64,000 nt of DNA from JAVVXB01 sp036651815 (GCA_036651815.1 JAVVXB010000008.1:31710-95709); one strand, 5' to 3'. Numbered from the stretch's first letter, positions 9,340-19,557 are shown. Numbers and translations: made by a program. The notes: generated by a model not told the origin, from the letters alone.

Positions 9340-9995
9340 TGAAATACCCTCCTTATTATCGCTTTTTATGTTGGCAATGCTCGAAAATGTACATTCACAG
9401 TTTCAATCATCTGCCGAAAAGCCCATTAGGGGCTGAAGGCGCACACCTTTTACAATGTATTGCTTGAGCCTTATGGGCTTATTAACATAATATGTACATA
9501 GAATATATTGGTGACAATGTTAGGCATAAAATATCTCAGCAACAGAACATGAAGCATGCTGAATAAATGATACGGATAAGAGCGGAAGATAAAAATCGGC
9601 ACAATTGGACGTAACAGGATAGTTACCAGGTGTAGATGGACACTTGTTCGAGTGCAATATTTTTATGAATCCGGCAACATGAGTTCTCAACTAAATTACT
9701 GTGTGATCCAGCAGGTTGATTGATAATTGCAGCTTATCGCATTGTTAAGATGTTGACAAAACTATTCGTACGGAATTTTCTACAATGTAATTAATTCTTA
9801 TTTGCTGTTGATCACAGCTTTTTCTAAGGTTCGGCGGTTACTGGCCTTCGTCGGTATGAACCAGAGAATGGATATGTTTACAAACAGTGTCAAGATTGTT
9901 ACGCCATGAAATCGCTGTTATGCTATAATGCTTGTTGGTATTCTTAAACACTCAATCAATGAGAATGACAAAATGCAAAGTAATGAGGTGCTTCT
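9340..9995. other. 650-nt intergenic region between divergent genes
   Basis: No coding potential is evident. The minus-strand leader of the small helical protein contains an 8-nt inverted repeat with arms near 9419-9426 and 9473-9480 plus smaller nested hairpins, so it may be structured. The right end holds the promoter of the DUF4317 gene. Confidence 0.4.
9921..9929 (+). promoter_or_regulatory. extended -10 promoter of the DUF4317 gene
   Basis: TGCTATAAT at 9921-9929 is a full extended -10 element (TGnTATAAT); no good -35 is present at 17 nt. It gives a leader of about 60 nt ending in a GAGGTG ribosome binding site. Confidence 0.55.
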
Positions 9996-11123
9996 ATGAA
10001 CGAAAAAGAAATTCGTGAACTTCGTCGGCGGTTTCGTGCCGACCGCAATAACATTTCTTCGGTCTATGCCTGCTATGTGAACGAGGGCAAGAAGATTATT
10101 TCCATGTTTGAGGAAACGCTTTCCGGAAAATCGCAGGAGGAAGCGGATCAGTACCTCAATCTGCTAAAAAAAACGCTTTCCGGATCGCTGGGCAAGAAAC
10201 TGGTTGAGTTGTCGTTCAGTGTTCAGCAGGTGATGGATAGCGATGAACATCGATTGCTGACCATGCTGCGCGAATCGGCGCTGAAGGATGACAACTTATT
10301 GGAGACTTTTTTTCAGAGGATTATTGAAAACCTCAACATAGAAGGCAGTTACCTGATTCTTTTGGCGCATGACGTATATTCGGTTCCTTACCGCTCCTCT
10401 GATGACGAGTTGCAAAAGGATGTGTGTGAAACTGAATTCGCCTACGTTGTCTGCGCTATCTGCCCAGTTAAACTAACACAACCTGAACTCAGCTATTATT
10501 CGTTGGAGAATCGCTTTCATGCGGGTTCCTCTTTATATGTCGCTTCCACACCAGAGTTGGGTTTTTTATTTCCAGCCTTTGACGGCCGTACGGCAAATAT
10601 CTATGATATGCTCTACTATTCTAAAAATTCCTCAGAGAATCATCAGGAATTTATCGATGGCATGTTTCATACCGCGCTGCCGATGCCCGCAGCAACACAA
10701 AAGGAGACCTTTCAAAATGTGCTTGCTGAGGCGCTTGATGAGGAATGCAGATTTGAAGTGGTGCAGGCGGTACACGAGCATGTCAGCGAGCTGATTGATC
10801 AACATAAACAAAACAAGGAAGCTGAGTCGCTTGTGCTGTCGACACGTGAGATTGGAGCCGTCTTGCAGGGATGCGGTGTTTCCGAACAGCATATACAAGA
10901 CTTCGCAGCACAGTTTGATGCGCAATTTGGTGCGGATGCAGAAATTTTGCCTACAAACGTTATCGATAGCAAACACTTTGAGATTACGACGCCTGATGTG
11001 GTCATCAAGGTGAATCCGGAGCGTAGCAATTTAGTCGAAACGCGTGTTATCAACGGCAGCAAATATATTCTTATCAGCACGGACGGTGGCGTTGAAGTTA
11101 ATGGCGTGAACGTACAGATATAG
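9996..11123 (+). CDS. DUF4317 family protein
   Basis: A 375-residue cytoplasmic protein whose N terminus (EIRELRRRFRADRNNISSVYACYVNEGKKI) and overall length match the DUF4317 family, common in anaerobic Clostridia and of unknown function. It has no signal peptide or transmembrane segment. The C terminus (IKVNPERSNLVETRVINGSKYILI) is a compact beta region typical of the family. It stands alone between its own extended -10 promoter and a hairpin at 11333-11370. Confidence 0.8.
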   Translation: MNEKEIRELRRRFRADRNNISSVYACYVNEGKKIISMFEETLSGKSQEEADQYLNLLKKTLSGSLGKKLVELSFSVQQVMDSDEHRLLTMLRESALKDDNLLETFFQRIIENLNIEGSYLILLAHDVYSVPYRSSDDELQKDVCETEFAYVVCAICPVKLTQPELSYYSLENRFHAGSSLYVASTPELGFLFPAFDGRTANIYDMLYYSKNSSENHQEFIDGMFHTALPMPAATQKETFQNVLAEALDEECRFEVVQAVHEHVSELIDQHKQNKEAESLVLSTREIGAVLQGCGVSEQHIQDFAAQFDAQFGADAEILPTNVIDSKHFEITTPDVVIKVNPERSNLVETRVINGSKYILISTDGGVEVNGVNVQI

Positions 11124-11332
11124 CATGGGGGAGTGGCAATTTTCCAGCGCTTTGAGATGAAGGATCGTGCGAAATCTGCTTACTATACCATTGATAGCAC
11201 ATGTTTCAAAATTCATCGAAAAGCGTTTGCAATATATTTTTTGCCGTTTTTGCGCTCCTGATTCGATGGAATCTCTAATTATAACGCTCCCACACTGAAC
11301 TGAAACCCACATAACGGACATTGAGAAAAGTG

Positions 11333-11374
11333 ACCTCCTGTCGTAGGATGAAAAAACTACGTCAGGAGGTTTTC
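11333..11374 (+). terminator. hairpin with T-rich tail after the DUF4317 gene, possibly an IS end
   Basis: Arms 11333-11346 and 11357-11370 pair with one mismatch around a 10-nt A-rich loop and are followed by TTTCT. The right arm also contains AGGAGG positioned before an ATG at 11378 that opens only 14 codons, so this could equally be the edge of a decayed insertion element. Confidence 0.5.
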
Positions 11375-12327
11375 TACATGGAGAAACGGAAGTATATAAA
11401 CATGAAAAAATGGAGTCAATAATTACTGAGTTAAAAAATGACTACCCCAAATATTACAGAAAAGTTTGTTTGTTATACAAGAGGCGTCGATCCGGGATCA
11501 ATCATCGGCTTATCCTGTATGATAACAATATCAATTTTCAGATGGTACGCAAGATCATTGTGGAAGAACAATACCATTTTCTCATTGTACTATATGATTG
11601 CTGGCTCTGTACGGGGTAATTCTGTTATTATCTGAATACTGGATGCACGCGCCGGAGAGATGAACGTGGGTACTGTAGGCTTATAAATACAGATATTCCC
11701 AGATAGTTATCGAACAAAATATTGGTCTATTTAAAGAGAAGCAAATTTTGTTCTTGGGAAAATTTTTATAAGAACTGCGCAGTATGCGAGAGAATCGTGT
11801 GGGAGGGATACGGAAAATATTAACGCAATATATAATTGGGTTGACCAAAATACGTTTCATCCGTATACTGTTGATAAAGATTTTCGGCTTTTGAACGATA
11901 GGAATCAGAAAATACGCCTAGGCATAAGCTCGAATTTTAACAGGAATAAAGAGTAAGACGATATTATAAAACTGACTCAACGATTAGAATTCTCCATTCG
12001 AATTGTTTAAGTTGAAAGAGTAGGAACAATAGAGATAAAATCCATACAAGGCGCTATTTTGCGGTACGCCTGCGATATGTGTGCTATAACAATAATGCTG
12101 CGAACTCGGAAATTATAGGGGTAGAGTATGGATAAATCTTAAGAACAGGAGATATTGAGGTGCTACATCCTACAATGTAAAACAGGTTGTACGCTCCAAA
12201 AGATCACTGCATATGGCCGCAAGTAATCAGAGCCAAAAGTATATTTAATGAGAAAATGAATTACTAGAAGTGCTTTGATATTGATCAGAAAAAGGATTTG
12301 AAAACAAACGCGGAAGGAAAATAGATC
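11375..12327. other. decayed A/T-rich region without an intact gene
   Basis: Several short open stretches in different frames look like remains of coding sequence. One starts with ATG 11378 and stops after 14 codons (MEKRKYINMKKWSQ, transposase-like in style only). Another is open without a start from 11735 to a TAA at 11954-11956. A third fragment near 12015-12110 is interrupted by stops. None is recognisable. Base composition is more A/T-rich than the surroundings, fitting a boundary of the horizontally acquired glycan locus that follows. Confidence 0.4.
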
Positions 12328-13329
12328 ATGGAAAAGGCGCCGTTTTTCAGCATTGTTGTGCCCATCTATAATGTAGGACCTTATTTAAAGGCATGCATTG
12401 AAAGCGTTGTGAATCAAAAATATCAGGATTTCGAATTATTGCTCGTTGATGATGGCAGTACAGATTGCAGTGGCATCGTTTGTGAGACTTTTGCAAAAAA
12501 AGATAGCAGGATCAAGGTGTTTCATCAGGCCAACAAAGGCTTGAGTGGTGCACGAAACACCGGAATAAAAAATGCCGTTGGAAAGTGGCTGCTTTTTCTA
12601 GATGGCGATGATCGCTTGACGGAAGATGCACTAGTATTGTGGCATCATGAAATAAAGAAACGTGTAGATATCGAGATATTCGTTGCAAAGTATGAAGCGA
12701 TTGACAATGATGGAATTTTGATCGATGGGTTGGGAACGCCGCAATCCTTTTGCCCTGGTTTATATGAGCTTTCGGATTTTCGGCAGTCAGTCTTGAGATA
12801 TGCACGTACAGCTGGATGGGCGGTCTGGAAATTAGCAGTTGAAACAAAATGTATTCAGCAGAATAACCTCTATTTTTGCGAGGACATTAATTATTCGGAA
12901 GATCTGTACTGGATATTCAATTTGTTTGCATCTTTCAGTCAAGTTCTATTTATTGATAGTGTTGTTTATCAATATCGTACTGCGCGAGTTGGCGCACAAT
13001 CTGGAAACGTAAACAAAATGATGGAAGGTGTCATAAAGACATACAATTTATACCAATATCATTGCCCTCCTTATATGTTCGGCGAAAAGAAAATGGTCGT
13101 ATTATCCTATCTTGCAGATACCATGATGGCTTTGATCATGCAAGGGATACACCTTGAGGGGGCTGCTGCGGAACAACGGAATCGACTAATTCATGAGCAC
13201 ATGGATGTACTTAGCTATGTGAAGAGAAAGATATCTCCGACAAAGCGGTTATGCGTTTATCCATGTTTAAAACTAATTGGTTTACAACGTACGGACAAAC
13301 TGATTCGTACGTTGAAACAAAAAGTCTAA
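12328..13329 (+). CDS. glycosyltransferase family 2
   Basis: A 333-residue inverting GT-A glycosyltransferase. The N-terminal half has the GT2 signature FSIVVPIYNVGPYLKACIES, the UDP-binding VDDGSTD, the GARNTG segment and the metal-binding DGDDRL (DxD). It resembles EpsJ/CpsJ-type enzymes that extend exopolysaccharide repeat units. Sugar specificity cannot be read from sequence. It is the first gene of the plus-strand glycan locus and is preceded by GGAAGGAAA. Confidence 0.85.
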   Translation: MEKAPFFSIVVPIYNVGPYLKACIESVVNQKYQDFELLLVDDGSTDCSGIVCETFAKKDSRIKVFHQANKGLSGARNTGIKNAVGKWLLFLDGDDRLTEDALVLWHHEIKKRVDIEIFVAKYEAIDNDGILIDGLGTPQSFCPGLYELSDFRQSVLRYARTAGWAVWKLAVETKCIQQNNLYFCEDINYSEDLYWIFNLFASFSQVLFIDSVVYQYRTARVGAQSGNVNKMMEGVIKTYNLYQYHCPPYMFGEKKMVVLSYLADTMMALIMQGIHLEGAAAEQRNRLIHEHMDVLSYVKRKISPTKRLCVYPCLKLIGLQRTDKLIRTLKQKV

Positions 13330-13420
13330 AATATCAAAACGAATGACATATGTGTGACACAGGGAGCATGCCGTGGAACTGACGGCTGTGGCATTTATTT
13401 GGAAACGGAAAAGAAATGAC

Positions 13421-14365
13421 ATGATAAGCGTTGTATTATTGGGTGGATTAGGCAATCAAATGTTTGTCTACGCTTTTGCAAGAGCATTGAGCGTTCAGAC
13501 AGGACAGCAGATTTTATTGATTGATGAGCAATCAAGCGATGCGCCGGAAGCTGTTTGTGGATTGCAACATTTTCGAACGGATGAAAACGCAGTCAAAATC
13601 GTAAAAGGCAACTTTCTGCGATCCGGACTTAGGCCGATTTCAATCAAGCTGCTGATGGGTTGCGCGAAATTGTTGGATATTATTGGGATGAAAGCACCAA
13701 AAATGTTGCACTTTGCACAACGGGCATTCAATTTGTTTTCCGGTATCGCGGGGGTATCATGCCAATACAATGGATATCTGCCAGTTCAATGGTTAAACAA
13801 AAAACGGAATTTCTTGTACCGTGGATACTACCAGTCCGAACGATATTTCGAAGGGATCTCATCGATCATTCGCGATGAACTGAGGATTAAGGACGAACTA
13901 TCACGCGAAAATGAGGAATTTTTACAGTTGATAGAAAGAGGCGATTCTGTTTGTGTCCACGTTCGTCGTGGCGATTATACGTCAGCTGCCATGCGCAAGC
14001 GCTTTTTAGTATGTACAGTGGATTACTATCAACGTGCAGCCAAACGGATGCTACTGTTAAAACCACAGGCGAAGTTTTTCGTATTCTCTGATGATATAAA
14101 TTGGACGAAATCAAATATTATCTTTCCGTCAAATACGACCTTCATGAATAATAACAATTCCTCTTATGAGGACATGCTGTTGATGTATTCATGCAAGCAC
14201 TTTATCCTATCCAACAGTTCGTTTAGCTGGTGGGCACAATATCTTGGGGACGCAAAAGATAAGATTGTGATTGCACCGGATAGATGGTACAATAAAATCG
14301 AAGATAATGACATATATTGCAGGGATTGGCTGATTGAAGAAGCTAAATCGCAAGTAGCATCTTAA
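13421..14365 (+). CDS. alpha-1,2-fucosyltransferase-like (GT11)
   Basis: A 314-residue GT11 enzyme that should transfer L-fucose (or a related 6-deoxysugar) from its GDP form. The N terminus has the family hallmark GGLGNQMFVYAFARAL, the nucleotide-binding motif is VHVRRGDY, and the C-terminal motif is LSNSSFSWWAQYLG. The ATG at 13421 places the hallmark at residue 8 as in other GT11 proteins; a GTG at 13373 with a nearby AGGGAG would add 16 residues and remains possible. GDP-fucose could be supplied by the gmd and reductase genes further on. Confidence 0.87.
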   Translation: MISVVLLGGLGNQMFVYAFARALSVQTGQQILLIDEQSSDAPEAVCGLQHFRTDENAVKIVKGNFLRSGLRPISIKLLMGCAKLLDIIGMKAPKMLHFAQRAFNLFSGIAGVSCQYNGYLPVQWLNKKRNFLYRGYYQSERYFEGISSIIRDELRIKDELSRENEEFLQLIERGDSVCVHVRRGDYTSAAMRKRFLVCTVDYYQRAAKRMLLLKPQAKFFVFSDDINWTKSNIIFPSNTTFMNNNNSSYEDMLLMYSCKHFILSNSSFSWWAQYLGDAKDKIVIAPDRWYNKIEDNDIYCRDWLIEEAKSQVAS

Positions 14366-14413
14366 ATTAGATCAATCAATTTTATGGCTGCAATTTTGAT
14401 AAGGGTGTATTAA

Positions 14414-16183
14414 GTGGCGGCAATTATTGATTGTATAAAAAAACTTAAGAATATCATTTCCAAGAAGCAGATTTGGGTCATGCTCGGGTTGGTATTTGGA
14501 ACTCTGATTGGCGCGATTCTTGAAACCGGCGTGGTGGGCATGATGTTGCCATTTATGAATGTATTGGTTGGTGATACTGCAAATGAAGGCAATATGACGA
14601 CGAACTTGATTAGGCGAGTGTTTCATTGCACGAGTTCCAATCAGCTTCTGTTTACGATGGCATTACTACTGACGTGTCTTTATATTATTAAGGGCGTATA
14701 CAAGTGGTTTTTGCAATGGTTGCAGGCACGGAAAATTGCTGAATTTCGAACAGAGATATCGTGCACGGTATTCAATACGTTGATACACAGGCCGTATAAA
14801 TACCATCTGGATCACAATACTGCGGAAATGCAACGTTTGGTCACCTCGGATATAGATTTGATCGTTATGATGTTAACACAATTAATGTTGCTGATTGCTG
14901 AATCGAGCGTGAGCATTGGTATCATTGTACTGATGGTATTTGTTGATCCCAAGCTGACATTTTGCGCAATTGCTTTAATGGGATGTTTAATGATAATTAC
15001 AAATGGCTTCATTGCAAAGCAAATTCGTCAAAGTGGTGCAACGGTGATTAATAATTCTTCGGAGATGCTAAAATGGGTACAGCAGACTGCGGGAGGAATA
15101 AAGAATATCTATACAAGTAAGAAACAAGGATATTTTGAAAATCGCTATGCAGTATTTACGATGAAAACAGCTCAGAGCAATGCAAAATACACCACGTTGA
15201 ATGAGACTCCGAAGATTGTGATAGAAGCTGTAAGCATGGCGAGTATATTTATATATATGGCAGTTACAGTTCTTAATGGCAATAATGTCGAAAAAATGTT
15301 GCCGTTGCTAGCTACATTTGCGTTAGCTGCGATGCGTCTCATTCCTGTGGCGAACAGAATTTCAGGTGCGATTGGGACAATGAATTTTTCGCTTGCACCA
15401 CTCAACGCGATATACACTGTTATTGGTGGTACTCATAAAACCGAAAACAATGCTGATAATTCGCATGCCGAAGATGAAACGAATGCTGCGCTTTCCAAGA
15501 CGATTCATACAGGAATCACCGTTAAAGATCTTGCATTTCGATTTGATGATACCGAAAAATATTTATTTAAAGACCTTAATGTTAGCATTCCTGCTCAGAA
15601 GAGCGTTGCGTTTGTGGGCGCAACTGGATCAGGCAAAACGACGCTTGCAGATATCATTCTGGGCATACTGACACCAGAACATGGTCAGGTGCTTGCAGAT
15701 GAATACAATATATTTGAGGAATCTGATTGGTGGGCGAACTGCATCGGGTATGTTCCGCAATTTGTATATCTTTGCGATGATACGATTCGTTCCAATGTTG
15801 CATTTGGCGTTCCAGAGGATCGTATTGATAATGAACTTGTGATGCATTGCTTGGAGAAAGCCGAAATTCGTTCTTTCGTAGAGAAATTGCCGGATGGAAT
15901 CATGACATATACCGGTGAAAATGGCGTGCGGCTTTCCGGCGGACAGCGCCAGCGAATTGGAATTGCAAGAGCGCTCTATACTTGCCCTCAGTTTTTAGTG
16001 ATGGATGAAGCAACATCTGCATTGGATTATGAAACGGAAAAGGCGATCATTGAAACGATCGATTCGTTGGCCGGGAAAATGACGTTGCTGATTATTGCGC
16101 ATCGAATGTCTACCATTGAAAAATGCGATCTCGTTTACAGCATCGAAGAAGGAAAAGCGGTGTTAATAAAAGGTTCACTCTAG
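14414..16183 (+). CDS. ABC transporter, PglK/MsbA-like glycan flippase
   Basis: A 589-residue half-transporter with about six membrane helices in residues 20-340 and a C-terminal ATPase: Walker A GATGSGKTT, Q-loop VPQF, signature LSGGQRQRIGIARAL, Walker B FLVMDEATSALD and switch histidine IIAHR. The membrane half resembles PglK, the lipid-linked oligosaccharide flippase, which suits its place among glycosyltransferases. It begins with GTG after AAGGGTG. Export of an unrelated lipid cannot be excluded. Confidence 0.82.
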   Translation: MAAIIDCIKKLKNIISKKQIWVMLGLVFGTLIGAILETGVVGMMLPFMNVLVGDTANEGNMTTNLIRRVFHCTSSNQLLFTMALLLTCLYIIKGVYKWFLQWLQARKIAEFRTEISCTVFNTLIHRPYKYHLDHNTAEMQRLVTSDIDLIVMMLTQLMLLIAESSVSIGIIVLMVFVDPKLTFCAIALMGCLMIITNGFIAKQIRQSGATVINNSSEMLKWVQQTAGGIKNIYTSKKQGYFENRYAVFTMKTAQSNAKYTTLNETPKIVIEAVSMASIFIYMAVTVLNGNNVEKMLPLLATFALAAMRLIPVANRISGAIGTMNFSLAPLNAIYTVIGGTHKTENNADNSHAEDETNAALSKTIHTGITVKDLAFRFDDTEKYLFKDLNVSIPAQKSVAFVGATGSGKTTLADIILGILTPEHGQVLADEYNIFEESDWWANCIGYVPQFVYLCDDTIRSNVAFGVPEDRIDNELVMHCLEKAEIRSFVEKLPDGIMTYTGENGVRLSGGQRQRIGIARALYTCPQFLVMDEATSALDYETEKAIIETIDSLAGKMTLLIIAHRMSTIEKCDLVYSIEEGKAVLIKGSL

Positions 16184-16258
16184 AAAACCAGATTTGATAG
16201 AGGACTGACGTATATGCCCAGCTAAATTATATGATGTAAAATGGAGTAGACACAAAAA

Positions 16259-17368
16259 TTGACCCGAATTAAAAAAGTAATCTGTATTCCACCAATTGGG
16301 ATGACACTTGATGGGTATTTTTCGAAGTATCCGACCGGATATGAAAGAATCGGGTTGGTACGCAGCGTGTACGCGGTTCGGCAAGAATTACTTGATCGTG
16401 GAATCGAGTTGATTGAAGACCGTTCAGCGGAGACGGTGCAAGCGGAGGTGGTACTGCATCTTACCCCGTTGCGAGAGGATATTTTGTTGAAATATCGCGA
16501 CAAGGTTCACATCTACTATGCAGGTGAACCAATGGTAGTCTATCCAATTCATAATAGGCGTACCGTAAGAAAAATGGCAAATCAGCTTTATGATAGCGTG
16601 GTGACCAATTATCAGTTTACGGATGATCGGGTTATTAAAACAACTTGTCCAAATCCCATCATACCGGTTCATGCTGGAAACATACCATGGGAAAGACAAA
16701 AACTTGCCTGTATGATTACGAACAACAAGTTTGCAATGGGATACAACGAGCTATATTCAGCAAGAAGACAGCTGATTCGCTATTTTGAAAAGCAGCATCC
16801 AGATCAATTTGATTTTTACGGCACGAATTGGGAACGTCCCTATACAGATTTTACGACATATAAGGGATATGTATCCTGCAAAATTGATTGTTGCTATCAT
16901 TATCGATTCGTTTTTTGCTTTTCAAATGAACGGTCAGAGAATATGACATTGGATGAAAAAATTTTCGATTGCATGATAGCAGGGTGCGTTCCAATCTACT
17001 ATGGCACAAAAATGATTGGCGATTTTATCCCATCAAATTGCTACATTGACTATTCGGAATTTGATTCAATTGACGCATGCTATCAATATATTGCATCGTT
17101 GAAACAAACGGAATACAATGCATATTTGGAACACATTGCGGATTATCTGGTGTCACAGAGCGCACAATTGGTTCACCCCCGATATTTGGCGGAGTCAATT
17201 CAGAAAGCAATGGCTCTTGGCAAGCGGACGGGTGAGCGTAACTTCCACCTTTTACATTGGTGCATCATCCGGATGAAGCTATATGGAAAACTAATGAAGT
17301 GCATTGGTTTGATTGACCGACAAACAACAGCAAGATGGTGTAAAAATAATGGCATTTTTGATGGATAA
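16259..17368 (+). CDS. alpha-1,3-fucosyltransferase-like (GT10)
   Basis: A 369-residue protein whose C-terminal half carries the GT10 pattern: FCFSNERSENMTLDEKIFDCMIAGCVPIYYG followed by FIPSNCYIDYSEF, which corresponds to the conserved fucosyltransferase segment that binds GDP-fucose. The N-terminal half is the divergent acceptor domain. The TTG start at 16259 is uncertain; an ATG at 16301 is an alternative but would cut into the first strand. With the GT11 enzyme it suggests a branched, multiply fucosylated glycan. Confidence 0.75.
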   Translation: MTRIKKVICIPPIGMTLDGYFSKYPTGYERIGLVRSVYAVRQELLDRGIELIEDRSAETVQAEVVLHLTPLREDILLKYRDKVHIYYAGEPMVVYPIHNRRTVRKMANQLYDSVVTNYQFTDDRVIKTTCPNPIIPVHAGNIPWERQKLACMITNNKFAMGYNELYSARRQLIRYFEKQHPDQFDFYGTNWERPYTDFTTYKGYVSCKIDCCYHYRFVFCFSNERSENMTLDEKIFDCMIAGCVPIYYGTKMIGDFIPSNCYIDYSEFDSIDACYQYIASLKQTEYNAYLEHIADYLVSQSAQLVHPRYLAESIQKAMALGKRTGERNFHLLHWCIIRMKLYGKLMKCIGLIDRQTTARWCKNNGIFDG

Positions 17369-17466
17369 AATCAATTTCAAAATCAAGTGCAGCATCCACC
17401 GGTAATTTGATTTTCCACATAAAGTTACACATTGAACTTAGCAAATGCGCCTGATATGAGGGATAA

Positions 17467-18534
17467 TTGGAAACAATCGGACGAAAGGTAGCCAAAGTGA
17501 TAACCAGATTGAAAAATAATTGCAAAGTAGCAATGCCGAATACCTATCAGAGAATTAGAAAAATATGGCATTGGGTTCGTAGACCGTATGATCATATTGT
17601 TTATTCGGAAAAGCATGTTAGTTATGGCGAAGAAAATCCGGATAAGACGTTTTATCTGATTCCTTCATATCAATATGCATCCTTTGGTGCAGTTTTAAAC
17701 GTACCGGTACTGAGTGGCATTCGGCATGCTCTACAAAGAAAATGGATTCCGGTTCTTGACTTCCTTTCGATGGATAATTGGTTTATCGAAAAGGATGAAA
17801 TTGGAATAGTAAACGGATGGGAACAGTATTTTTTTCAGCCGATGGATTATTCCGTGGGAGATGTTGCAAGGAGCAAACATGTTATTATACCAAACAAGTA
17901 TTTTTTGTACGAAGGGCCAAGCCCTTGCAAAGCGTTTTTTTACAATGAGTTTGGCATGCGTGATGAATGGAAGAAAATTTATGCCAGATACATTCGGCTG
18001 AAACCGGAAATTGAGGCCTATATCGAGGACAAGCGGAAAGCATTACATATTGAAGATGGCATACGTACGGTTGGTGTAAAATGCAGGGGAACCGACTATT
18101 CAAAGAGAAGAACTTATGGTCATCAAATCCAACCAGATACGGCGTCTATAATTGAACAGACGCAGCGCGTGATGCAGGAGTATGGTTGTAGCAAGGTGTT
18201 TCTATCTTGTGAGGATGAAGATATCCGCCGTGATTTTGAAGCGAAGCTAGGAGCAAAATTGATTATGTCGGAGCCAGCTGTCGAATATGACGGGTGTTCA
18301 ATTTTATATGGTAAAGAAACGGGAAAGTTTCAGGATAATTTGGAGTATTTGTGTTCGCTTGCAATTGTATCTCGCTGTACTTGCATTGTGGCAACTGCTT
18401 GCGGAGGTAGCATGGTATCGGCATTGATGGCGAAGAATCCAGAATACGAGTACTATTATTGTATCGGTCTATACGGAATTGATGATAAGAACGAAGAACA
18501 AAAGAAACGAATAGATTTGGAGGATATAGAATGA
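17467..18534 (+). CDS. O-fucosyltransferase-like protein, intact copy
   Basis: A 355-residue protein with the motif VGVKCRGTDY at about residues 198-207, reminiscent of the GDP-binding HxRRGD motif in GT11, GT23 and O-fucosyltransferases, and a C-terminal segment TACGGSMVSALMAKNPEYEYYY that matches the position of the second conserved motif of those folds. No named family is recognised. It begins with TTG after GAGGG. It overlaps the next gene by ATGA, and that gene is a paralogue of it broken by mutation. A role in adding a 6-deoxysugar is inferred from fold motifs and neighbours. Confidence 0.65.
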   Translation: METIGRKVAKVITRLKNNCKVAMPNTYQRIRKIWHWVRRPYDHIVYSEKHVSYGEENPDKTFYLIPSYQYASFGAVLNVPVLSGIRHALQRKWIPVLDFLSMDNWFIEKDEIGIVNGWEQYFFQPMDYSVGDVARSKHVIIPNKYFLYEGPSPCKAFFYNEFGMRDEWKKIYARYIRLKPEIEAYIEDKRKALHIEDGIRTVGVKCRGTDYSKRRTYGHQIQPDTASIIEQTQRVMQEYGCSKVFLSCEDEDIRRDFEAKLGAKLIMSEPAVEYDGCSILYGKETGKFQDNLEYLCSLAIVSRCTCIVATACGGSMVSALMAKNPEYEYYYCIGLYGIDDKNEEQKKRIDLEDIE

Positions 18535-19522
18535 ACGTAAGCATAAAAGAAGTGATGCGCAGGCGCCTTCCGTGGGTATATCCTTTTCTTAAAAAAGCGA
18601 ACGCTACATTGATGAAACAACGGCATGGAGAAAGAAAAATTTCATATGGATTTACACATCCCGAACAAACATTCTATGTCATTCGCTGGGATTCGAGGCT
18701 TGCAGCGCTAGGCGGTCTTGTTGTTCAAATTGTATTAGGTGGCATTCAATATGCTCAGGAAATCGGCAGCGTTCCAATTGTTGATTTTTATCATGGGGAT
18801 AATTATTATCGGGGATGTGGGGAGCGAAGCAATATATGGGAATGGTACTTTGAATAGCCATCGGGCTATGCCTTAAACCATATACGCGGATGTAAAAATG
18901 TCATATTAGGTGCAAACAAAGATTGTCCACCGTTGATTACGATGCACAGCGGGCCGAATCCATCTGCAGCTTTTTTGCTGAAAGCAGTCTGGAACGTATA
19001 ACATGGAAAAACATCTATCAAAAGAATATAAGACTGAATGCAGAAGTGAAGAAAATCGTTCGTAGTAAAGTTGCCGAATTACAGATGGAGGACGAAGACC
19101 TCAGAATTTGCGGCGTGCATTGCAGGGGCACAGATTACTTGAGCTTGAAACCAACGAACCATCCAATCCAGCCGTCAACGGAGGAAGTCATCGAGAAAAC
19201 CCGCAAGGTGATGACAGAGCATTCTTGCGACAAGGTGTTTCTTGCAACCGAAGATGCGTTGATCGCAAAGAAATTTGCCAGTGCTTTTGGAAACAAGCTG
19301 GTGATGGCTTATCCACCATATGAAGAATACGAGGATGGCGAGTTCTTTATTCGCAAGGACATGAGCTTATATCAATCGGGGTTGGAGTACCTATGCACGT
19401 TAGAGATTCTGTCAAGCTGTACGTGCATAATTGGCACCGCCTGTGGCGGGAGTATGATGGCGGCATTGATGGCCAATAACCCAGAATATGAGTATTACTT
19501 CTGGCTTGGATTATATGAATAG
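18531..19522 (+). pseudogene. broken paralogue of the preceding fucosyltransferase-like gene
   Basis: The reading frame starts at ATG 18531 (GGAGG at 18519-18523) but hits TAG at 18855-18857 where the intact paralogue has glutamine (YFFQP there, YFE*P here), so a single C-to-T change explains it. The frame then continues to a T6 run at 18971-18976. Adding one T restores alignment without gaps: PSAAFFAESSLERITWKNIY against PCKAFFYNEFGMRDEWKKIY. The rest, including VHCRGTDY and TACGGSMMAALMANNPEYEYYF, is open to 19522. Two small lesions and otherwise good conservation indicate recent inactivation or sequencing error. Confidence 0.85.
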
Positions 19523-19557
19523 AAAATTCGAATACAGATCGAAGCGTCGTATAGAAT

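Noticed and set aside
9753..9786. TTGACA...TACAAT promoter upstream of the DUF4317 gene
   Set aside because: The spacer is 22 nt, too long; the extended -10 at 9921-9929 is a better candidate.
18971..18976. Active phase variation of the second fucosyltransferase-like gene by slippage in the T run
   Set aside because: A separate in-frame TAG 115 nt upstream would keep the gene off whatever the T count, so present-day phase variation is unlikely.
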